A stretch of DNA of 42,485 nucleotides. Origin: a virus. The stretch is taken from the IMG/VR virus record IMGVR_UViG_3300044707_000408, positions 1 through 42,485 of that record, one strand, 5' to 3'. Under the pieces are notes generated by a model that was not told the origin of the DNA, made no database searches, and saw nothing but the letters and a program-made list of their open reading frames with translations. Within the stretch, counting starts at the first letter, position 1. Each line of letters begins with the position of its first letter. The position numbers were made by a program, and so were the translations under genes. Shown one piece after another: positions 6,028 through 12,732 of this stretch.

Positions 6028-6618
6028 TTAGGCGTTAAGCATCAGCGGAGAAGACAGAAGTAACTTTGAGATTAGATCAGCCAATTTTTCCCCTTTCTCT
6101 AGCGGGAAAAATTGCGAATCGATGCCAAGAATAGGCAAATTCCATGAAAGCAAATTTTGCCTTTTTTTAATTACTTCATGCTGTGCCACTAGCAAAGGGC
6201 AGTATTCATCTGGCATCGATTTGGGCTTGATCCCTGTCAGGCGTTCGATGCGGTTTGTCTCCAAGCAGAAGGCGCGATACGCCTCCCTGCTTGCCGTCCA
6301 GGCGTGCTCCGGTGCAGTGATTGGTCGCCCGGTCTTTTCGTCTACCAAGGGTTGGCCGTTGCGGTACCGCTTAAGCAGTTCCTCCCGTTGAATCGCCTTC
6401 ACCTTGGGGCGTATTGCATCAATGGCCGCCAGTGCGGCCTGGTAGGCCAGCACTCGCTGAAGGTTGGCATCGGTAATCAGTTTGGCCTCTAGGGTGCGAG
6501 TCGACCACGGCTGCGTCGGGGCTGAAACAGTTGCCGCTTCCATGTCGTCGGCAGATGTGACCTCATGGGCCAGGCTTGTTACCTCGTGGGCCGGAATTGC
6601 GATTAGTTGCGGATCCAT
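6028..6618 (-). CDS. Hypothetical 196-aa phage protein
   Basis: The start ATG 6618 (MDPQLIAIPAHEVTS) lacks a Shine-Dalgarno but carries the CACCTACCCA leader 23-32 bases upstream. The N-terminus contains a duplicated peptide, AHEVTS-LAHEVTS. The middle is helical and charged (ALAAIDAIRPKVKAIQREELLKRYRNGQPLVDE), followed by an acidic/aromatic segment with MPDEYCPLLVAQHEVIKKRQ. Proteins with this 'DEYCP.L.A.H' phrase occur as uncharacterised genes in phage early regions, as far as I recall. The last third is AT-richer than its surroundings (about 6040-6200), which hints at a separate origin. No function can be assigned. Confidence 0.65.
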   Translation of the reverse strand: MDPQLIAIPAHEVTSLAHEVTSADDMEAATVSAPTQPWSTRTLEAKLITDANLQRVLAYQAALAAIDAIRPKVKAIQREELLKRYRNGQPLVDEKTGRPITAPEHAWTASREAYRAFCLETNRIERLTGIKPKSMPDEYCPLLVAQHEVIKKRQNLLSWNLPILGIDSQFFPLEKGEKLADLISKLLLSSPLMLNA

Positions 6619-6640
6619 GGCGCGAAGTGGCTGGTTGGTT

Positions 6641-6650
6641 GGGTAGGTGA
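6641..6650 (-). promoter_or_regulatory. TCACCTACCC leader motif
   Basis: TCACCTACCC lies 23-32 bases upstream of the ATG at 6618, one of five copies of the CACCTACC leader motif shared by the accessory genes. Confidence 0.45.
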
Positions 6651-6710
6651 GCAGGTGGTGAGACCTGCAGGAGAGGCACCGGACGCAGCCGGCAGCCTCT
6701 CGGGCAGGGT

Positions 6711-6815
6711 TCAGCCGGGCAGGTTGAACAGAGGGCCTAGATGGCTCCCATCGCTCATCGCTGAAGGGGAGCTGGTTTTGCTGGCTTCGATTTTTTTGCG
6801 AACTGCTCCGGTCAT
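6711..6815 (-). pseudogene. 34-aa frame with integrase-like N-terminus (remnant)
   Basis: ATG 6815 overlaps the TGA of the gene above. The product starts MTGAVRKKIEASKTS, matching the integrase opening MTGAVRKRTDASGQT in the first seven residues and closely at DNA level across about 45 bases. After that it diverges and stops (ends GPLFNLPG). I read it as a fragment of a second, lost integrase start, or of a duplication of the integrase 5' end. A translated mini-gene cannot be excluded, because the ATGA overlap would couple it to the upstream gene. Confidence 0.45.
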
Positions 6816-7141
6816 TCGCCCAGCTCCACGGTGGAAAGCCAATCGGGCATCAAGGGGTCGTAAGCGGCTTCAAGGGCTGGGCGTAGCTCGGCGCGGGTGA
6901 CGCGGATCACTCCGCCATCAACGCCCCATTCGTGGTAATGGCCTCCAATGTGCGTGCGGGCCAGAACGTCTTCAACACTGGGGATGTGGGACTCGGGGCC
7001 AAACGTCTCAACGATCAGCGCGACCCGATCGGCGTGGCTCATGGCGTCAAATTGCTCACGGGTGATGGTCGCCTGAGGATCGACGTATTCCTGCCAGAGA
7101 TCGAAGCTGTTGGCTTGCTGGGCGTAGTTGGGTGCAGTCAT
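6812..7141 (-). CDS. Hypothetical acidic 109-aa protein
   Basis: It starts at ATG 7141 (MTAPNYAQQANSFDLWQEYVDP) with the CACCTACCCA leader 22-31 bases upstream and no Shine-Dalgarno. The protein is acidic and mostly helical. The segment ATITREQFDAMSHADRVALIVETFGPE looks like a helix-loop-helix of the kind found in small phage inhibitors. No membrane segment or Cys cluster is present. Its stop overlaps the integrase-like mini-frame. Low molecular weight, acidity and an early position would suit an anti-host factor, but there is no direct evidence. Confidence 0.65.
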   Translation of the reverse strand: MTAPNYAQQANSFDLWQEYVDPQATITREQFDAMSHADRVALIVETFGPESHIPSVEDVLARTHIGGHYHEWGVDGGVIRVTRAELRPALEAAYDPLMPDWLSTVELGE

Positions 7142-7162
7142 TGATTGGGATCGGTGTGATTT

Positions 7163-7172
7163 GGGTAGGTGG
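7163..7172 (-). promoter_or_regulatory. CCACCTACCC leader motif
   Basis: CCACCTACCC lies 22-31 bases before the ATG at 7141, in a 75-base gap otherwise without recognisable signals. Confidence 0.45.
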
Positions 7173-7216
7173 CGCCGGGATTGGGTACGGCTCCCGGCTG
7201 GTCGCGGCAGGCCTGT

Positions 7217-7402
7217 TCAGCAGGGGCTGCTGTCTGCTGCGGTAACGGTGAATTGGTGATCCGGGTAGGTCTTGGCCAGGCCAGCGGCGCGAGTGAGTAA
7301 CCGCGAGCGGTTGGCCTCTGTGTGCTGGTGGTGCCAGCGCTGCCATCCGTCAGACGGGGAGCCGCTTAGATCAGGGGAGCGGCACCAGAGGGACCAGAGC
7401 AT
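7217..7402 (-). CDS. Hypothetical 61-aa protein
   Basis: The start ATG 7402 lies five bases after the tandem CACCTACC array at 7407-7438. The product MLWSLWCRSPDLSGSPSDGW contains three Trp in the first 20 residues, then WHHQHTEANRSRLLTRAAGLAKTYPDHQFTV. The pattern 'LA..YPDHQF.V' recurs in small phage proteins of unknown function. It is weakly basic with no membrane span. The codon pattern fits the neighbouring genes. Function unknown. Confidence 0.55.
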   Translation of the reverse strand: MLWSLWCRSPDLSGSPSDGWQRWHHQHTEANRSRLLTRAAGLAKTYPDHQFTVTAADSSPC

Positions 7403-7406
7403 TGGG

Positions 7407-7438
7407 CTAGGTGGGTAGGTGGGTAGGTGGGTAGGTGA
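7407..7438. repeat. Four tandem 8-bp units GTAGGTGG
   Basis: Units at 7407, 7415, 7423 and 7431 differ only at the ends (CTAGGTGG, GTAGGTGG, GTAGGTGG, GTAGGTGA). Read on the minus strand this is CACCTACC repeated immediately before the ATG at 7402. It is the multi-copy form of the leader motif seen singly before four other genes. Confidence 0.85.
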
Positions 7439-7457
7439 GCGGCCAGAGGGCAGCAGA

Positions 7458-7473
7458 GAGGCCCGAAGGCCTC
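7458..7473 (-). terminator. GAGGCC-TTCG-GGCCTC hairpin
   Basis: A six-base perfect stem with a stable TTCG tetraloop (minus strand) lies 14 bases below the stop of the gene at 7487-7978. No T-run follows, so it may be an RNA-stabilising 3' hairpin rather than a strong terminator. Confidence 0.4.
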
Positions 7474-7486
7474 ACTACTGCAGGCT

Positions 7487-7978
7487 TCAGGCGGGCACCA
7501 GTGCTGCCAGCAGCTCGCTGCGGCGTCCCTGGCGTGCCAGCTGGCGGTGTCCTGCAGCCCTGGCCATCTGGCGCAGTTCCCGGACTGCCAGTCCGGCCAG
7601 GTTGCGGTAGGCGGCGGCCTGCTCCTCGCGGCGGGTGATCACCGCTGCAGCAACGACTGGTGCGCTGGGCTTGGTTTGGTAGCAGCCGGTCATTAGCGCG
7701 GTCAGGCTGCTGTATTCGGCGATCTCCTCCTCAGTAACCATTGGGATGGCAGCCCAGCAGCTGACGGCAGGCTCAGCAGCTGCAGCCATTGCCTCCCGGC
7801 GACGGCGGGCAGCCAGGGCCAGCTCGTGGCCGCAGCCGGCCAGCGTGAGGGCTAAGGCAATGGCAGGGGCCAGGGCTGCAGCGATGCCCTGAGCCAACAA
7901 CTCGGCGGCCAGCGATGCCAGGGCCAGGCCAGCAGCAGCTGGGGCGGTGGTGGTGGTGGTGGTGGTGGTGGTTTTCAC
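7487..7978 (-). CDS. Ala-rich protein with poly-Thr start, hydrophobic segment and SAP/Rho-N-like C-terminus
   Basis: This 163-aa protein starts at GTG 7978. Residues 3-11 are nine Thr encoded by a (GGT)9 microsatellite (7946-7972, plus strand). Residues 13-50 are a long hydrophobic Ala/Leu stretch (AGLALASLAAELLAQG, then ALAPAIALALTLAGCG), compatible with one or two membrane passes or an Ala-rich helix. The C-terminal 35 residues (YRNLAGLAVRELRQMARAAG then HRQLARQGRRSELLAAL) have the 'L...A...G.......K/R.ELL..L' pattern of SAP/Rho-N nucleic-acid-binding helices. It is the first leftward gene after the large non-coding region, so probably early. Function unknown. Confidence 0.6.
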   Translation of the reverse strand: MKTTTTTTTTTAPAAAGLALASLAAELLAQGIAAALAPAIALALTLAGCGHELALAARRRREAMAAAAEPAVSCWAAIPMVTEEEIAEYSSLTALMTGCYQTKPSAPVVAAAVITRREEQAAAYRNLAGLAVRELRQMARAAGHRQLARQGRRSELLAALVPA

Positions 7979-8638
7979 GGCGGTAAATGGCGGTAGGTGG
8001 TGCCAAGTTCCCTTGGCCTCCGAAAACTACACATGTGGAATGGTTGGGTGGGGCGGGCTTTGCCATACTGAAACAAATCGTTACAAAAGGTGGTTGACAG
8101 CAGGTCATGGCAGCCCCCGGACCCGGCGGCCACAGACCGCAGCGGATGTTCAATCCACCGAGACCCCCTGCAGCACGATCAACCTGCTCTGGCTGCTGCT
8201 GATCCCATGGCTGCGACCGCTGCCCAGGGTGGATCGGCGCCCCCCGACGGGGGGGGGATTGCGCGCCGAGCGCTGGGGGGACCCCCCGACCAAATGCGCC
8301 ATATTTTCCGGGCTGCTTTGGGTGTGTTGGTCACCAGTGCTGCAGCGGTTGCCGTGGGTCCGACGCTTCGCGTGGTTGTGGGGTTGGTGTCTCGTTCGGC
8401 TTCGCCCCACAGCGCCCCTGAACAGCCCGCCTCGCCGGCGGGGCATCCCGTCTCCGCTGCGCTCCGTCGGGATTCGCACGGGGGAAGAGGGGATGTGTGT
8501 GCTCGGGGGGTGGAGAGCAGCCGTGAGGCCCGGCATCCGGGGAGGGCCTTGGATCGACGGTTGCTATGGGAGCACTAGAGAGATCATCAGATCAATTACC
8601 AAACGGGCCCGTGGTGGCGAGGCGTTTGGGGGGTAGCT
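7979..8638. other. 660-bp non-coding divergent region, candidate origin/early control region
   Basis: No convincing gene is visible on either strand; the longest plus-strand frame (to 8636) has low-complexity, Arg/Pro/Trp-rich composition unlike a protein. The region lies between the leftward early genes and the rightward RepL-like/terminase genes, so it must hold divergent promoters. It contains a small hairpin CCAAG-TTCC-CTTGG (about 8003-8016) and a TTGACA at 8094-8099 without a clear -10. Two G/C blocks also stand out: six C, GAC, nine G at 8240-8257, and GGGGGGACCCCCC at 8275-8287. A CACTAG copy lies at 8572-8577. Divergent placement, strong secondary structure and the adjacent initiator-like gene make it the best origin candidate. 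No iteron series was found. Confidence 0.5.
7991..8000 (-). promoter_or_regulatory. CCACCTACCG leader motif
   Basis: The minus-strand sequence CCACCTACCG lies 13-22 bases upstream of the GTG at 7978. A second partial copy (TTTACCGCC) lies between it and the start. Confidence 0.4.
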
Positions 8639-9151
8639 TTGGACGGGCCGTTACCGGTCCAAATTGACAACCCTCTCCACGACTGGGCTGCGAAACCAGA
8701 AGTGGATGCAAGCGGGCTGTCTGACCGCCCCATCAGCGATCAACGAATGGACTCTAGGCATTTCATCAAGATGTACCTGCCGGACACCAGCGCCACCGAA
8801 GACCGGCTGCTGCTGCTGGTGCGACAGAAGAAGCTGCAGCCCCGCGACCTGGTCGTGGTGCGAGCTCTGCAGATGTGCATGTGCAGGGCCGCCGGGCGAG
8901 ATCAGGGCCGGATCAAGGCGAGCGCCGCGTATCTGGCGGAGCTGTCGGGCACCAGCCCGCCGCACGTCTCCACGTCGTTGGCCAGGTTGCGGAATGAGTA
9001 CCTGCTGGTGCGCTGCCGGAACCGCCGCAGCGGTGAAGTGTTCTACCTGTTGGACCCGCACCTGTGGGCGATCGGGAGGGCCCAGAAGGAAGGGCACCTG
9101 TGGTCGCAGTTCAAGGAGGCTTATGACCGTGGCGGTGATGTGGAGGACTGA
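8639..9151 (+). CDS. Winged-helix protein resembling RepL-type replication initiators
   Basis: This is a frame of 170 aa from TTG 8639; ATG 8747 (MDSRHFIKMYLPD, 134 aa) is the more likely start because the family pattern begins there. The order is HFIKMYLPD, a helical block (RLLLLVRQKKLQPRDLVVVRAL), a helix-turn-helix (ASAAYLAELSGTSPPHVSTSLARLRNEYLL), and a wing ending VFYLLDPHLWAIG. Plasmid RepL proteins share 'F.K.Y', 'A..L..S...VS..L..L....L.R' and 'Y.L.P....G'. A plain transcriptional regulator with the same fold is the main alternative. It is the first plus-strand gene next to the non-coding region, which would suit an initiator acting on a nearby origin. Confidence 0.55.
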   Translation: MDGPLPVQIDNPLHDWAAKPEVDASGLSDRPISDQRMDSRHFIKMYLPDTSATEDRLLLLVRQKKLQPRDLVVVRALQMCMCRAAGRDQGRIKASAAYLAELSGTSPPHVSTSLARLRNEYLLVRCRNRRSGEVFYLLDPHLWAIGRAQKEGHLWSQFKEAYDRGGDVED

Positions 9152-9192
9152 GGAAGGCGGCGTTAGATTTCGCCCGACACTGCAATCCACCC

Positions 9193-9933
9193 GTGTACCT
9201 GAGCAACGCCGAGAAGGAGGCCCTGTGGCTGACCGGCTACGGCGATGCCCTGCCGCGGGTGGTGGAGCAGGCGCTGGAGCAGGCGCTGGTAAGGGGGACC
9301 TACATCCCTGGAGAAGAGTCGCTGCGGTTGCGGCTGGCGGATGCGCTTGATCTGGAGGAGCGACTGGCGGCCGCTGTGCCGATGGAGCGGGAGGCCGAGG
9401 AGGTCGCGGCCATCGAGGGGGCCGGAGTCTTCACAGCTGAGCAGATAGCGGACTCCCTCGCGTTTCCGGGGGGGCACGAAGGCCACCCTGGCGACCGCGA
9501 GCGGATGCAACTGCTACGCCAGCTCCACAATGCAAAGCCCACCACGGAGGGCCAGGAGGCCGCCAAGGAGCCCCCGGCCGAGCAAGCCACCACGGAGGGC
9601 CAGGAGGCCGCCAAGGAGCCCCCGGCTGACCAGTGGCGCTCTCCGCTGGAGATCGTGACCGAAGGGCCCGAGGAGACGGAGGGCGAGAGCGCTTTGGCCG
9701 GCGACGAGCCCGTTGTTGATGGGGTGTGGGTCGCCACGGACGGCGAGGATGCCGCTCCGTCCGCCGTGCATCCGGAGGTCGAGGACCAAGACTTCTCCAG
9801 CTTCTCCAAGCTTGAGCTGGTGGACTATGCGTTTGACATGTTCGGAGTGAAGCTCAAGCAGTCGGAGTCCAAGGATCGCCTGATCGCCCATGTGCAAGGC
9901 CTGGTAGATGAGGCCAACGGGACAGAGGTATGA
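9193..9933 (+). CDS. Acidic repeat-containing protein upstream of the large terminase
   Basis: This 246-aa protein starts at GTG 9193 (MYLSNAEKEALWLTGYG) without a Shine-Dalgarno. Residues 1-70 are helical. A 16-residue tandem repeat (TTEGQEAAKEPPA-E/D-Q) lies around residues 117-148. A long acidic low-complexity region follows, and the C-terminal domain FSKLELVDYAFDMFGVKLKQ...KDRLIAHVQGLV has the 'L...A..L...K..LI..V' form of SAP/HeH nucleic-acid-binding folds. Position directly before the large terminase could suggest a packaging accessory. A small-terminase candidate of more typical size is encoded at 11885-12175, so I do not call this TerS. Confidence 0.65.
   Translation: MYLSNAEKEALWLTGYGDALPRVVEQALEQALVRGTYIPGEESLRLRLADALDLEERLAAAVPMEREAEEVAAIEGAGVFTAEQIADSLAFPGGHEGHPGDRERMQLLRQLHNAKPTTEGQEAAKEPPAEQATTEGQEAAKEPPADQWRSPLEIVTEGPEETEGESALAGDEPVVDGVWVATDGEDAAPSAVHPEVEDQDFSSFSKLELVDYAFDMFGVKLKQSESKDRLIAHVQGLVDEANGTEV
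9541..9636. repeat. 48-bp tandem repeat, two copies, in coding sequence
   Basis: Two consecutive 48-bp units begin at 9541 and 9589 and encode TTEGQEAAKEPPAEQA and its near copy. They differ at only a few bases near their 3' ends, which implies recent duplication by slippage. Confidence 0.85.
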
Positions 9934-9951
9934 TCTGGCCGTCGGTGGGGA

Positions 9952-11877
9952 GTGGTAACCCTTCCGGTAGGTGGTGGGAACCCCCGTCCTGGCTTGCCTT
10001 GGCGGGGTTTCCCTTTGATCCCTGATTGGGAGCCGCTGCCGGAGGAGCTGTGGCCGGCCGATGCGTTTGCGGCCTACATCCTGCAGGAGCTGGGCCTGGC
10101 CGATGAGCCGACCAAGCAGCAGCTGGGCATCATCGAATGGGGGGATTCTGGTCCCCAGTTTCAGATCACTGTCGGTTTCCGGGGGGTGGCCAAGTCCACG
10201 CTGGCAGCCATCGATGCGATGCGGCGGCTGCGGATCGACCCCAAAAACGAGCGAGTGCTGATCGTTTCCAACACCGACGAGAAGGCGGCTGAGATCACCG
10301 GGCAGATGCTTGCCTGGACCCAGAGCATCGACATTCTGCGGTGCCTGCAGCCGCGGCCTGATGGCCTCAAGGCCGCCGGTGCGTTCAATGTGGCGCCGGC
10401 CCGGATCGGGGCGGAGCAGGCGCCTTCTGTGCGGGCCTCGGGGATCCTGGCGTCAGCGCTGACTGGGAAGCGGGCGACCTTCATCGTGCCCGATGACATC
10501 GAGACCCTGAACAACTCGATCACACCGCTCAAGGTCGAGCGGTTGTTCCATGCGATCAGCGAGCTCGAATCGATCATCAAGCCGGCGGATCGTGACTGGG
10601 ATGCAGCGAACCCTCCCAGCTTCGACATGGCCGACCAGGTGCGGCAGGTGTTCCCGCGGAAGATCTGCTACAAGGGCACCCCTCACCTCGAAACGAGCCT
10701 TTACTGGCGGCTGGTGCGCGAGCGGGGCTATGCCATCCGCTTCTGGCCGTGCCGGTATCCAGATCCCAGCAAGCCGGACGAGTGGGGGGCCTACGAAGGG
10801 CACCTCGACCCGCTGATTGCTCAGGAGGTGCAGGCGCATCCAGAGCTGGTGGGGATGCCCACCGATCCGGAGCGCTTCGACCACGAAGAGCTGCTGGGCC
10901 GCCAGAGCCGGCTGAGCCGCCAGAACTGGCAGTTGCAGTGGATGCTGAACACCAGGATCAGCACGGCCGATCGGTATCCAATCCGCCTCGGCGACCTGGT
11001 GGTGTTGCCGCTGGATGGGAAGGCGCTGCCGGAGTTGGTGGTGTGGTCCGACGATGCCGAGCTGCGTCACACCGATCTGGTGTGCGTGGGGATGGGCGCC
11101 GATCGGCACTACCACAAGCCCAAGGTGCTCGGCAGCTGGTTGCCACGGTCGGAGCACTGGAACGCCGGCCTGTTCATCGATCCATCCGGCCGCGGCGAGG
11201 ACGAACTGGCCTGGGCCGTGCTGGTGGAGCTGAACGGCAACATCTTCTTGCTCGAAGAGGGCGGCACCAGCGCCGGCTACGGGGAGGAGGTGCTGACGAT
11301 GCTGGCCCAGCGTGCCAAGCACTGGGGGGTCGTCACCGTGAAGGCCGAGTCCAACTTTGGCGACGGCATGTTCGCGGTCCTGCTGCAGCCGGTGATGACC
11401 AAGATCCATCGGGTCGTGGTCGAAGAGGAGCGGGTCAGCCAGCAGAAGGAACTGCGGATCGTGGACAGCCTGGCGCCGTTGATCCAGCAGCACCGGCTGA
11501 TCGTGGCCAAGGCGGTCCTGCAGCGCAGTTATGCCGAGGCCGAGCAGGACCCGGAGCACGGCCATTTGCGATCACTGCCTTACCAGCTCTCACGTATCAC
11601 GACGGAGCGAGGCTGCCTGGAATGGGACGACAGGGCGGACGTCCTTTCGTTCGGCGTGAAGCACTTTCTTGACCTGCTGGCGAAGGACCAGGAGAAGGAG
11701 CAGCAGCGGCGAGTGGATGAAGAGGAAGACGCCCTGCTGGAACTGTTCCTGAGCGATGACGCGAGCGCGATCGACACCCTGGTAATGGGCGGCCGGCGGC
11801 CTGCGCGGCGGGGGCCCCAGGGGGGCATCACCCGGGAGCCGCGGCCGATGGCCCAACCATCCGGGAAATCCAGATAG
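9952..11877 (+). CDS. Terminase large subunit (T7 gp19-like packaging motor)
   Basis: The frame is 641 aa from GTG 9952 and should form the ATPase/nuclease motor that packages DNA at the portal. Walker A is GFRGVAKST (residues 75-83), Walker B is TFIVPDDIE, and a coupling segment NSITPLKVER follows. The C-terminal nuclease shows acidic residues in FIDPSGRGEDELAWAV, VKAESNFGDG and DDRADVLSFG. T7 gp19 is 586 aa. The first 20 codons overlap a GC hairpin (9976-10013), so TTG 10015 (LIPDWEPLPEELW) may be the true start, giving 620 aa. Unlike T7, it lies on the opposite strand from the structural genes, and converges with the putative small terminase. Confidence 0.93.
   Translation: MVTLPVGGGNPRPGLPWRGFPLIPDWEPLPEELWPADAFAAYILQELGLADEPTKQQLGIIEWGDSGPQFQITVGFRGVAKSTLAAIDAMRRLRIDPKNERVLIVSNTDEKAAEITGQMLAWTQSIDILRCLQPRPDGLKAAGAFNVAPARIGAEQAPSVRASGILASALTGKRATFIVPDDIETLNNSITPLKVERLFHAISELESIIKPADRDWDAANPPSFDMADQVRQVFPRKICYKGTPHLETSLYWRLVRERGYAIRFWPCRYPDPSKPDEWGAYEGHLDPLIAQEVQAHPELVGMPTDPERFDHEELLGRQSRLSRQNWQLQWMLNTRISTADRYPIRLGDLVVLPLDGKALPELVVWSDDAELRHTDLVCVGMGADRHYHKPKVLGSWLPRSEHWNAGLFIDPSGRGEDELAWAVLVELNGNIFLLEEGGTSAGYGEEVLTMLAQRAKHWGVVTVKAESNFGDGMFAVLLQPVMTKIHRVVVEEERVSQQKELRIVDSLAPLIQQHRLIVAKAVLQRSYAEAEQDPEHGHLRSLPYQLSRITTERGCLEWDDRADVLSFGVKHFLDLLAKDQEKEQQRRVDEEEDALLELFLSDDASAIDTLVMGGRRPARRGPQGGITREPRPMAQPSGKSR
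9976..10013 (+). terminator. GGGAA-CCCC ... GGGG-TTTCCC hairpin, possible terminator
   Basis: The arms GGGAACCCCCG and GGCGGGGTTTCCC pair around a loop containing TGGCTTGCC, followed by a short CTTTGAT. It lies after the acidic repeat gene and overlaps the first codons of the GTG-started terminase frame. The poor T-run leaves termination uncertain. Confidence 0.4.
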
Positions 11878-11884
11878 TTGGTGG

Positions 11885-12175
11885 CTAGGCCGCCCCCTCC
11901 GCCGATGTGTTGGGCAGGGCCACCAGGCGGCGCTTCTCCCGGATGCGGCTGCTGTCGATGTTGCCGGCGATCTTTGCCTTCAATTTCTCCCGCTGCGAAT
12001 CACCGATCGAGCTGGTGATGCCGTTGTGCTTGAGCACCGCCAAGGCAATGCGCTTGTCCTCATCGGTCGGCACCAGCACTCTGCCGTCTTCGAGGACGCG
12101 GACGTCAAGGCTGGCCTCGATGTCCGCCAGCAGCTTCGCCTGGATCGACTCCAGCTGTTCCTGATGGTCGGCCAT
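11885..12175 (-). CDS. Putative terminase small subunit (T7 gp18-like)
   Basis: This is a 96-aa protein from ATG 12175 (MADHQEQLESIQAKLLADIE). An upstream in-frame start at 12202 would read through the inverted repeat and is less likely. The size matches T7 gp18 (89 aa). The segment LVPTDEDKRIALAVLKHNGITSSIG resembles the 'A...LK.N.I' core of small terminases of T7-like and cyanopodoviruses, with a basic C-terminal region (DSSRIREKRRL). It would bind DNA ends and recruit the large subunit. Its position next to TerL supports the call even though the two genes face each other, with only seven bases between their stops. Confidence 0.55.
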   Translation of the reverse strand: MADHQEQLESIQAKLLADIEASLDVRVLEDGRVLVPTDEDKRIALAVLKHNGITSSIGDSQREKLKAKIAGNIDSSRIREKRRLVALPNTSAEGAA

Positions 12176-12184
12176 CCTTACATT

Positions 12185-12203
12185 GGTGCAGACTTCCTGC
12201 ACC
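12185..12203. promoter_or_regulatory. Inverted repeat GGTGCAG-ACTTC-CTGCACC
   Basis: Perfect seven-base arms fill the 32-base gap between two divergent starts (12175 minus, 12208 plus). It may act as an operator or as a leader hairpin; promoters for either gene must overlap neighbouring coding sequence. Confidence 0.45.
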
Positions 12204-12207
12204 CATC

Positions 12208-12732
12208 ATGCCCTCCCTCGTCGGACCAACCAAGACACCGCACCAGTTCGGCTTCAAGTCCGGTGACTCCCACCGGTTGGTAAACGACAAAACCGAAACA
12301 CTGAGGGCCTTTGACTTCAAGGGGGTCAATCTGTTCACCATCCGCTGTCTGGCGCGGGGGCAGGGCGCCGACAACGAATGGAAGTCGCCCAACACCGACA
12401 CCCCGCCGGGCCTGTACAAGGTGGGAACCGTGTGGCGCGACTACTACCGGCTGGGGGAGCATCCGGAATTCGTGCCGGCTGAGCTGCTGCCCTATGGATG
12501 GTTCACGCTCGACCTGATGGAACTGGAGGCCCAGGAGCGCCGCTACGGGCGAGCGGGCATTGCCATCCACGGTGGCGGGTCGGCGCTGGGGCATCGCGGC
12601 TGCTGGCAGCCATATCAGGATTTGCTGCCAACCCACGGCTGTGTAAGGGTCCATAACGCTGATCTGCGCGACAAGATCGTGCTCCTGCTGGCCACGGGCA
12701 CGGTGTTCGTGTCGGTTTATCAGGAAGCTTAG
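12208..12732 (+). CDS. L,D-transpeptidase (YkuD-fold) catalytic-domain protein, putative lysis or wall-modifying enzyme
   Basis: The product is 174 aa. The diagnostic signature is present: IAIHGGG (His), then about 20 residues later THGCVRVHNADL with the catalytic Cys in the HGC-V-R box, preceded by TDTPPGLYKVG. YkuD-fold enzymes act on peptidoglycan stem peptides, normally forming 3-3 cross-links; phage versions may cleave instead. There is no signal peptide or LysM domain, so export would need a holin. No amidase or lysozyme of the T7 gp3.5 type is present elsewhere, which makes this the most likely endolysin-like gene besides the virion glucosaminidase. It is transcribed against its neighbours and its stop overlaps that of the second fibre gene. 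Confidence 0.75.
   Translation: MPSLVGPTKTPHQFGFKSGDSHRLVNDKTETLRAFDFKGVNLFTIRCLARGQGADNEWKSPNTDTPPGLYKVGTVWRDYYRLGEHPEFVPAELLPYGWFTLDLMELEAQERRYGRAGIAIHGGGSALGHRGCWQPYQDLLPTHGCVRVHNADLRDKIVLLLATGTVFVSVYQEA

Noticed and set aside
8094-8099. Sigma-70 promoter based on TTGACA
   Set aside because: No TATAAT-like hexamer occurs at 16-18 bases downstream; the hexamer alone is not sufficient.
7947-8636. A 229-aa plus-strand gene in the region before the RepL-like gene
   Set aside because: It is low-complexity, Trp/Arg/Pro-rich, begins inside the (GGT)9 tract of the opposite gene, has no ribosome-binding site, and another frame is open over the same bases, as expected from GC-rich non-coding DNA.
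9193-9933. Terminase small subunit because it precedes the large subunit
   Set aside because: It is long, acidic and repeat-containing; the 96-aa protein at 11885-12175 fits the size and the 'A...LK.N.I' pattern better.
10453-11565. A 370-aa minus-strand frame opposite the large terminase
   Set aside because: It is a shadow of the terminase in GC-rich DNA: His/Gln/Leu-rich composition, no start signal, no domain.
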